Below, piece by piece: positions 7,812 to 13,421 of a stretch of DNA of 15,743 bases (positions within the stretch are counted from its first letter, which is position 1; every line of letters begins with the position of its first letter). Location of the stretch: positions 1 to 15,743 of the forward strand of contig CAZOVB010000087.1 of the NCBI GenBank assembly GCA_964583095.1, written 5' to 3'. The notes under the pieces were generated by a model, which worked only from the letters and a program-made list of their open reading frames with translations, did no database searches and was not told the DNA's origin. The position numbers and the translations under genes are program-made. This DNA comes from CAZOVB01 sp964583095. GTDB taxonomy: Bacteria > Planctomycetota > Phycisphaerae > SM23-33.

Positions 7812-10020
7812 TTCTTCCGTACTCCGCGGCTAAAGAAATCCCCTGCCTTGGCTTTTCCGTCCAGTTTCCCGTCCATCATATCGTCCAGCAGTCGCGACGT
7901 TTGCGTGCCGGCAGCCCCGCCTCCGCCAGGCGGCTTGACGTTGACGCCGGGAATCATGTTCAGCAGCGCCGTGATTCCGGTGCCAAACGCATCCATTTTT
8001 CCAGTTAGCCACTCCGTACCATCGGCCAGCATGTTCAAGCCTTTGGACGCCCCCGTCACGGTGTCGGCAAAATTAATGAGGCTTGCTTGCGACTTCGCGA
8101 AGCTTGCCGATAGGTCGGTACCGATCCGCTTGATGGGCGTCGTAAAGCGTTCCCTGACGTCTTCCATGGCCGTGTCGGCTTCCGCAGCCTCGGTCAGCGC
8201 TGGAGCCATTGCGCGGCCTTGGCGAATATCCCGCCGCACGCCTGCAATTTCCCGAATCGCCATCGCTCTCGCGACGTCGGCGTTGACCTCTTCCAGATGC
8301 TGGTGGTAGGCCAGGTTGCCCTTATTGACCAGCCGCGTCGATTCGTACAACGCGATGTAGCCACCGACCATTTTGCCGACCAACAGTGTGGATTCGGTGA
8401 TCTTCTCGCCCCATTCCTTCAGCTTGTCGCTAGCTTTTCGGCGGCTGATGACCTCCTCTTCCATTTCACGCACGCTTTCGTCGCGGGCACGCCGCCGGCG
8501 TTGTGGGTCGTCGCCACTGTTGGGCTGAGGGCCATCGGGGGGAGGTCCGCCATCGTCTCCTCCGGACCCGCCACTGCCGCCGGAAGCGTCGCCGCCACCA
8601 CCACCACCACCCGATGAAGCGCCACCACCGCCACCAGCAGTTTCGCCTCGTGCAATCGCCTCGCGTTCATCCTGTTCCGTCGATACGCCCAGGGCGCGCC
8701 GCACGCGTCGGCGATAGGCCGCGCGGTCTTCCGCTTTCGCCGCCCGCTGCGCGGCCGTCGTCGCTTTTCCGGCGTCGCTTGCACGATCGGTTGCCTTGAC
8801 GGCATCGCCTGCGCCATCGGCCAGCCGGGCCGCGTTACGCACCGTTTTTCCGGCACGCGGGATTTTGGCCAGCTTCGCCAGGTCGCCGACATAGGGAATC
8901 ACGCCGGCCGTACTGATCGCTGCGTTCTGCAGGTGCTCCTTGCGGCGTTCTTTGTCTGTAGCAGCCCGCACCAAACTGATCGCGGCGTTGGTCCCGTCCG
9001 CGATCGGTGTCGGCTCCACCACGCCGACGGCATCCAATCCTAGCTGCAGCGTATCCATCGCCGTTTCGCCGCGCCCCGGCGGCCGGTCCATTAACTCCTC
9101 GTTCGGCTGGTCTTCGGCGTGGTCGACAATCGCTGCCGAATCCTCGTTCAGCTGCGCCGACTTCCCACGCTGCGACTCCCGATTGACGTCGATCGTTTCG
9201 CCCGTGTCGGGATGCTCGCCACGCTGCAAAGCCGCCCGGCGGCGGAACGCTTCAGGGTCGTCGATCACGTCGGACAGTCGCGAGTTCAGTAGCTGGCGAT
9301 CATTGTCGCTTAGCCCCGCGGTACGTCGCACCGCAACGGGTTCGCGTNNNNNNNNNNNNNNNNNNNNNNNNNNNNNNNNNNNNNNNNNNNNNNNNNNNNN
9401 NNNNNNNNNNNNNNNNNNNNNNNNNNNNNNNNNNNNNNNNNNNNNNNTTCGGGGCGTGTTGCCTCGGGACGTGCTGTTTCGGGACGTGCTGTTTCGGGAC
9501 GTGCTGTTTCGGGACGCGTTGTTTCGGGACGCGTTGTTTCGGGACGCGTTGCTTCGGGACGGGCTGCTTCGGGACGGGCTGCTTCGGGACGGGCTGCTTC
9601 GGGACGCGTCGCTTCGGATTGCCGACGCGGTTCCGATCCGCGGCCAGGGCGTGCGGCGCGCCGCGCCCAATCCTGGAGTTCGCCGCGAATCATTTGCCGC
9701 CACTGACGCACGCTGAATTCCCGCGGGATTTCGCTGCGTTTGCGGTCTCGCATTTCCAGCAGTTCCGCCTGGGAGCGGCCTTCGATGTGCTGGTGATAAA
9801 ACGCCGGCAGATTGCGGTTTTCGCCCGTCGCCGCTTGCGCACGCTCGGTTTCCTCAGCCGCACGCGAAGGTGCGTGCTCTTGGATCGTGCGTGCCATTTC
9901 CTGGGGTTCTGCCGCAGCGCCTGCAACCTCTTGGCGTGTTGGCTGGCGACCTAATTGCCGCGCGGCCAACCGACGCGCTCTGCTGATGACGTTTTGCAGC
10001 TCCGAATCGGTATCAGCCAC
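7808..10020 (-). CDS. tail tape measure protein, split by assembly gap
   Basis: The gene follows the G/G-T chaperones, the usual place of the tape measure gene. It starts at GTG 10020, with AGGAGG 6 nt upstream, inside the end of G-T. The 191 residues before the gap are charged and helical, ending in 11 copies of a five-residue repeat (consensus [AT][AT]RPE). The 512 residues after the gap hold: an acidic/basic stretch; a hydrophobic pair, LQLGLDAVGVVEPTPIAD to VIPYVGDLAKLAKI (DNA about 9058-8840), very like the pre-toxin transmembrane region of polymorphic toxins; an Arg/Ala-rich helix; a Gly/Ser/Pro-rich linker (about 8508-8648); and a C-terminus with hydrophobic helices (LLVGKMVGGYIALY; ITALLNMIPGVNV). 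The frames on the two sides of the gap differ only because the gap was filled with 100 N. A true gap length of 3n+2 restores one frame. Total length is at least 703 residues. Confidence 0.72.
9348..9447. other. assembly gap of exactly 100 N
   Basis: An unbroken run of 100 N, a conventional filler for a gap of unknown size. It sits at the edge of a 15-bp tandem repeat array, the likely cause of the assembly break. The real array length is unknown. Confidence 0.98.
9448..9612 (-). repeat. 15-bp coding tandem repeat, 11 visible copies
   Basis: Eleven head-to-tail 15-bp units (165 bp exactly) on the minus strand, pattern RCR-RCR-CGT-CCC-GAA, encode [AT][AT]RPE in the tape measure frame. Sequence varies mostly in the first two codons. 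The array is truncated by the gap. After the gap the first readable residues are REPV, possibly a degenerate last unit. Confidence 0.9.
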
Positions 10021-10584
10021 GTTCGGCCTCCTGCGCGGCAAACGCCTCGAAGTGTTTTTGGTATGCCAACTCTGCCAGTTCCGCGGTCTCCCGCGTCATG
10101 CGGAACCAGCCCCGCGACAGCAGTGCGTCGGCGCTCTGCGTCCCGGTGCGCACCACGTCGGCTTGGCGACACAGCGTTTCGGTGCGGCTGAACCACAACG
10201 CCGCTACGTGCTCGTCGCTAAGCCGGAAGACTTCGGCTCCGACCTGCGCCGCGAGCCAGCAGCGTTCGAAGTGTTTTTTTTTAGCGCTCGCACCCAGATG
10301 TCAAACCCCAGCAGGATCTCGATGCTGTCCTGCCATGATGTGCCGCGGCCTGTCGCATCGATCGGCCGCAGCCCAAACGCCTCGCGTGCCGCATCGGCGC
10401 AGATTTCGATTGCCTCAGGGTCGCCCGCCTTGGCATGGTCCAGGTGCATCGCGCGGTACTGCGGATGCTCGGCTAAGATCCGCGCAACTCGCAACGGGTC
10501 GGCATACCGCCACTGCATACCGTCGTGGAAGCGAAACAACCCCCGGCGACGCGGCCGAAACCATCCTGCAAGCCAACGCAACAT
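10013..10584 (-). CDS. tail assembly chaperone G-T, -1 frameshift product
   Basis: The reading begins as the G protein and shifts -1 at a run of nine A (minus strand, 10282-10274), continuing in the other frame without a stop to TGA at 10015-10013. The predicted product has 103 residues from the G frame and 87 from the T frame, about 190 in total. The T part begins K-H-F-E-R-C-W and ends AAQEAERG. The order tail tube, G, G-T, tape measure is the hallmark of the lambda-type tail assembly chaperones, where the G-T fusion recruits tail tube subunits around the tape measure protein. The T frame has no independent start with a good ribosome binding site. An indel in the homopolymer, real or from sequencing, is the alternative explanation. 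Confidence 0.75.
10018..10032 (-). promoter_or_regulatory. strong Shine-Dalgarno fixing the tape measure GTG start
   Basis: On the minus strand AGGAGG (10032-10027) is followed by a 6-nt spacer and GTG (10020-10018). The GTG overlaps the end of G-T, whose TGA occupies 10015-10013. This excludes the TTG at 10041 as the preferred start. Confidence 0.8.
10204..10584 (-). CDS. tail assembly chaperone G (zero-frame product)
   Basis: A 126-residue zero-frame protein starting MLRWLAGWFRPRRRG and ending at TAG 10204. Residues 1-103 are shared with the frameshift product; the last 23 are a low-complexity Ser/Arg tail (ending GLATST) of the kind expected beyond a slip site. Features are a basic amphipathic N-terminus and a helical centre (DPLRVARILAEHP, EAIEICADAAREAFGL). 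It sits 17 nt after the tail tube stop. Family membership is not evident from motifs; the assignment rests on position, size and the slippery run. It acts in the cytoplasm during tail assembly and is normally absent from mature virions. Confidence 0.68.
   Translation of the reverse strand: MLRWLAGWFRPRRRGLFRFHDGMQWRYADPLRVARILAEHPQYRAMHLDHAKAGDPEAIEICADAAREAFGLRPIDATGRGTSWQDSIEILLGFDIWVRALKKNTSNAAGSRRRSEPKSSGLATST
10274..10282 (-). promoter_or_regulatory. -1 ribosomal frameshift slippery site (nine A)
   Basis: The minus strand reads CTA AAA AAA AAC in the G frame, embedding A-AAA-AAA and A-AAA-AAC heptamers. Slipping back one base gives AAA CAC TTC and an open frame of 87 codons. A weak hairpin (GCCG...CGGC) lies about 40 nt downstream. 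Confidence 0.75.
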
Positions 10585-10601
10585 GACGTGTCAAACCTTT
10601 A

Positions 10602-11180
10602 TTACGTAGGGAGCCCCGTGTCGTCGCGATCCCAGACAAAGCCGGCCTTGTCGTGGCCATCGGGAGCGCGGTGCGCCTCGAACGTGAGCCGTAGCGTCGA
10701 AAACTTCGTCCCCTGGTTCACCACCACCGGTGACGCGATTACGCAGCACACGAAATTGTAGAAAAACGGATCGTATGACAGGTCGTCGCTGGTATTGTCC
10801 TTCATCGGTTCGATCACGATGCGGTAGGCGTTCTCCAGCAGAAGGAGCGTCCCGACCTCGGAGCTTTCCACCTTACCGATGGTGGCGTTGACGTTTTGGC
10901 CTTGCAGGTCTGCCATCAGGTCCGGGTCAAACCGCGACAGATTCAGCGTTCCGCGGACCAGCACCCCAAGGTCTTGAATTTCGATCGGAGGCCCTTGCGG
11001 CCCACCGTGGCGATCGCCAGGCACGTTGTGCTTGAAGCGTTGAACCTCCAGCACTGTGTCGTCCATCTGTTCGCCAAGCTTTGCCGGGGCCACGTCGTCG
11101 CCCGACCCCCCTGACGAATAATCGCTGTCGCCAATGTAGATATTGCTTTTCCCAGCAACTTGAATGTACTCAGTACCCAT
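10602..11180 (-). CDS. probable tail tube (major tail) protein
   Basis: A 192-residue protein with ATG at 11180, preceded by GAGG 7 nt upstream and sitting just 3 nt after the previous stop. It starts MGTEYIQVAGKSNIYIGD, a strand-rich N-terminus, followed by a Gly/Ser loop (SSGGSGDD) and strands such as VLEVQRFKHNV, IEIQDLGVLVRGTLNLSRFD and LLLLENAYRIVI. The C-terminus has FSTLRLTFEAHRAPDG, typical of tube-forming beta-sandwich proteins. Lying directly upstream of the G/G-T frameshift genes strongly supports tail tube identity. It would polymerise around the tape measure protein to form the tail lumen. No named family motif was recognised, so the call is positional plus secondary-structure impression. 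Confidence 0.65.
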   Translation of the reverse strand: MGTEYIQVAGKSNIYIGDSDYSSGGSGDDVAPAKLGEQMDDTVLEVQRFKHNVPGDRHGGPQGPPIEIQDLGVLVRGTLNLSRFDPDLMADLQGQNVNATIGKVESSEVGTLLLLENAYRIVIEPMKDNTSDDLSYDPFFYNFVCCVIASPVVVNQGTKFSTLRLTFEAHRAPDGHDKAGFVWDRDDTGLPT

Positions 11181-11183
11181 CGT

Positions 11184-11696
11184 TTATCCTCGGTAGATAC
11201 GGGAGGCTGGTTCCGGAAAGTGGCGATCCATGCGGAACGCCAGATCGTTGCGCGTTTGCAGGTCGACCACGGAAGGGCCGGCCGTTTCGGTTTTGCTGGC
11301 GTTAATCTTGCTTTGCAGCCCAAAGATATTTTCGCCGCGGCGGAGGGCTTTAATAGCCTCCCGAGCTTCTTTGGTAATGGTTTCAATGAAACTTTCGTCT
11401 GCCGATTCCGGACGGCGTCGGTGCAGGGCGGCGATGGCCAATCCGCAGACGATCCGCTTGAGATGATTTGCCGCGTTCCCGCTTAAAGCGCCGAGGTCTT
11501 CCACAGAATACTGCGCCCCCGCAAGCAGCGCCACCTCGACCTCGCCGCTGGCGTCCTCCAGCGCCGTCACGACGTGGTCGTGGTCAACGATAGCGTCGCG
11601 GCTGACGACCTCGCGGTCGGTTGCCAGGTCGCTGACCATGTCGATGTCGTAGCGTGCGACCAAGTCGTCGCCGGTAGCGTATGCGGTCGTGGTCAT
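11184..11696 (-). CDS. head-tail adaptor, DUF1320/Mu gp36-like
   Basis: A 170-residue protein beginning MTTTAYATGDDLVARYD. The ATG at 11696 is preferred because a longer reading (from 11750) would run through an intrinsic terminator. Residues 1-60 match the start of DUF1320 proteins: a Thr-rich beginning, then DLVARYDIDMVSDLA and an alternation of helices. A middle segment, VVTALEDASGEVEVALLAGAQY (residues about 42-63), and a long helix NHLKRIVCGLAIAALHRRRP (about 74-93) are characteristic of that fold, as is the helix EAREAIKALRRGENIFGL. It would sit at the head-tail connector. The gene lies between the capsid gene and tail tube, as in Mu-like and B3-like phages. A weak AGG lies about 8 nt upstream of the start. 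Confidence 0.72.
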   Translation of the reverse strand: MTTTAYATGDDLVARYDIDMVSDLATDREVVSRDAIVDHDHVVTALEDASGEVEVALLAGAQYSVEDLGALSGNAANHLKRIVCGLAIAALHRRRPESADESFIETITKEAREAIKALRRGENIFGLQSKINASKTETAGPSVVDLQTRNDLAFRMDRHFPEPASRIYRG

Positions 11697-11715
11697 AATT
11701 GCCTGCGAAGATATT

Positions 11716-11753
11716 AAAAAAACGCTTGGCCCAGGGCTGACCTGTGCCAAGCG
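11716..11753 (-). terminator. intrinsic terminator after the major capsid gene
   Basis: On the minus strand CGCTTGGC (11753-11746) pairs with GCCAAGCG (11730-11723); after one mismatch four further base pairs extend the stem. Seven T follow directly (11722-11716). It lies 33 nt past the capsid stop and 19 nt before the adaptor start, so most capsid transcripts should end here. Confidence 0.88.
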
Positions 11754-11785
11754 CTAGGCTAGTGTCGACTCATGGCTGCAGGCGG

Positions 11786-12838
11786 CTAGCTTGTGACTGC
11801 TTCGAACTTGAAGCCCGAAACGCTGGCGGTCTGCACGACGTCGTAATCGTCGACGACGTGCCCTTCCAGCCGGCGTTCTTTCTCATCGTCAAATTCTTCC
11901 ACGGTCATTTCTTCGTAAGCGAACAAACTGACCGTGGAAAAGTTCGGGCCGTCCCCAGCAGGAGCGACCAACCCGCCAGGACGCGCCAACAGGTAGGCGA
12001 TTCCCGAGCCCATGACAAAATCGGCGGCACGCGTCGCGGCGCTGCGGCGGCTGGTGACCTTGGTCGTGTCTTCGACGACGACGTTAAAACCGTACAGGCT
12101 GTCCGGCAATCCGTACTGGCTCCACCGGCCTTCCTGCCCTTTGACCTGCGAGTAGGCTTCGGGGCTGCCCTTGATGTGGTCGACCACCTCTTGGCACTCG
12201 CTGATCTGATGCGCCGTGTTTGGCGAGAGCACCAAATACAGGTCCGATTTTCGCACGACCGACAAAGTGCTTTTCAGGATCTGTTCGGCGGCGTAATTCA
12301 GCGACCGCTTGATGTCCTGCCGTGCGACCGTCGAGACGTCCCACGCACCGGTGTTGCCGCTGATCGTCGTGACGTCCTTGCGGTGGCCGGTCTCCCAGCT
12401 GCTGCTGTTGGCCAGCAACGCGTGCACTTTGACGGTGCGTGCGGTCATGGCCTGTTGGGCCTTGATACGCTGATGGGCTTCTGCGATCGCCCAGTCGGCT
12501 TGCTTACTGGCTTTGTGGCCAAGACGATAGGGGAAGTCGTACCGCTTGGTGCGGTAATCTTCGTAATGGAACAGCTCTTGGCCGTCGTTGTTTTGCGGCC
12601 GGTCTGCGCCGTCGGGCCAGCCGAAATCGGCCAAGTCCGAATTGAGGATGCGGCCCGCTTCTTCGGTGGTCAGCTTTAGGTACAAGCCCTGGTCTTTCTC
12701 GACCGGCTTAATCTGCAGGTACTGATTCAGCGGGAAATCGTTGACGTTGCGGCTGAACCCGATCACTAGGCCATTGGTGGCGCGGTGGTTCGGGACGTAT
12801 GTATTCGAGCCGCCAGGATAGACTGGAGTGCCTGCCAT
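11786..12838 (-). CDS. major capsid protein (HK97-fold type)
   Basis: A 350-residue protein with ATG at 12838 and GAGG about 8 nt upstream. It lies after the protease-scaffold and cement genes, the canonical place of the capsid gene, and is followed by its own terminator, consistent with high expression. Domain-like segments: an extended N-terminal arm starting MAGTPVYPGGSNTYVP; an aromatic-rich E-loop-like part (DGQELFHYEDYRTKRYDFPYR); a long helix (ADWAIAEAHQRIKAQQAM, about 116-133); the shell core with LYLVLSPNTAHQISEC (about 202-217), which resembles the 'VSPNxxxxL' segment of HK97-fold capsids; then VMGSGIAYLLARPGG and a closing strand pair (SVSGFKFEAVTS). The N-terminal PGGSNTYVP is echoed in the scaffold protein. 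No cleavage site can be pinpointed. Confidence 0.82.
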   Translation of the reverse strand: MAGTPVYPGGSNTYVPNHRATNGLVIGFSRNVNDFPLNQYLQIKPVEKDQGLYLKLTTEEAGRILNSDLADFGWPDGADRPQNNDGQELFHYEDYRTKRYDFPYRLGHKASKQADWAIAEAHQRIKAQQAMTARTVKVHALLANSSSWETGHRKDVTTISGNTGAWDVSTVARQDIKRSLNYAAEQILKSTLSVVRKSDLYLVLSPNTAHQISECQEVVDHIKGSPEAYSQVKGQEGRWSQYGLPDSLYGFNVVVEDTTKVTSRRSAATRAADFVMGSGIAYLLARPGGLVAPAGDGPNFSTVSLFAYEEMTVEEFDDEKERRLEGHVVDDYDVVQTASVSGFKFEAVTS

Positions 12839-12867
12839 TGTGAAACCTCGGATTTGGCATTTGGCGC

Positions 12868-12880
12868 TCCGGGTCTCGGT
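12868..12880 (-). promoter_or_regulatory. intergenic motif, copy B, upstream of the capsid gene
   Basis: Plus-strand tccgggtctcggt, identical over 13 nt to copy A. It sits in the 83-nt space between the cement gene and the capsid gene, with its core 31 nt before the capsid ATG. Confidence 0.4.
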
Positions 12881-12921
12881 AGCAGGATCAAACTATTGAA
12901 GGATGGAGTACGAAGGGGGGT

Positions 12922-13329
12922 TTATGCCGATCCCGCGACGACAGCGATGCCGCGCTGGATCGTGCATTTGCAAAGCTCGCCGTCGGCCGCGGCGCTGTCG
13001 GCAAACGCGCTGTATTCGTCGCCATCGGCGCAGGGCACGGCTTTTCCGTCGGCGTCAGGCTTCAGCGGATCCCCGGGAGCAATCGTGTCCCCGGCTTCCA
13101 CTTCGCACGGTTCGCCAATCGTGTAGACGCGCACGGGCTCGCCTTCGGCCGCGGCCAGCGGCGTCACACCGGTACGCGGTGCCTCACGCGTGCCCTCGTG
13201 CGTCACGCCGACCGCGCCTTGGTCGGCGGTGCAGGTGACGACGTGGAAGTCGTTCGTGCCGTCGTGGGTGACGAAGCGGCTGGGGGACAGGTCTTCGCCT
13301 GCCATGTAACTGCGGCCTTGCCCGGGCAT
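12922..13329 (-). CDS. capsid cement/decoration protein, DUF2190-like
   Basis: A 135-residue protein. ATG at 13329, with GGAG about 9 nt upstream, opens MPGQGRSYMAGEDLSPSRF. DUF2190 proteins share the pattern seen here: an N-terminal 'A-G-x-D-L...RFV' segment, a central V-x-V-x-T-x-G-E segment (PVRVYTIGEPCEVEAGD, residues about 65-81), GDPLKPDADGKAVPC (86-100) and a last strand starting from the short-lived side-chain patch ADSAAADGELCKCTIQRG (110-127). These are small trimeric proteins that bind the outside of HK97-like capsids and stabilise them. The gene sits between protease-scaffold and major capsid genes, the usual place. Four to five Cys residues are present, which is more than I would expect, and may or may not matter. 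Confidence 0.75.
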   Translation of the reverse strand: MPGQGRSYMAGEDLSPSRFVTHDGTNDFHVVTCTADQGAVGVTHEGTREAPRTGVTPLAAAEGEPVRVYTIGEPCEVEAGDTIAPGDPLKPDADGKAVPCADGDEYSAFADSAAADGELCKCTIQRGIAVVAGSA

Positions 13330-13365
13330 GGCTCAATTCTCCAAAAGGACAAAAACGTGGTTTGG

Positions 13366-13394
13366 GCCGCCCGGTGCCGAAGCGCCAAGGCGGC
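13366..13394 (-). other. UUCG-capped hairpin between scaffold and cement genes
   Basis: In the minus-strand RNA GCCGCC (13394-13389) pairs with GGCGGC (13371-13366), and a further inner stem closes a C-UUCG-G tetraloop, with one bulge and one mismatch. Five T occur only about 9 nt after the stem, so this is at best a weak terminator. It may instead be an RNA-stability element. Confidence 0.4.
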
Positions 13395-13421
13395 TGCGCC
13401 TGCATGAAAAGCGCTGCTCGG

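Noticed and set aside
9310..9347. Short tail of the upstream tape measure frame after the gap
   Set aside because: It ends at a stop at 9310 within a few codons, while the alternative frame carries a long coherent protein. The gap length, not the protein, causes this stop.
9448..9612. Possible CRISPR array
   Set aside because: Units are 15 bp, head to tail, without spacers and in frame as a peptide repeat.
7808..9703. Minus-strand 631-codon ORF reading through the N gap
   Set aside because: The part right of the gap reads the repeat as Arg/Asn/Ser units in the wrong frame. The real frame there is [AT][AT]RPE, which begins at a GTG with AGGAGG. The apparent continuity is an artefact of the 100-N filler.
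11744..12679. Plus-strand ORF (311 codons) opposite the major capsid gene
   Set aside because: Antisense shadow. It spans the terminator hairpin at its start and has no ribosome binding site or recognisable domain.
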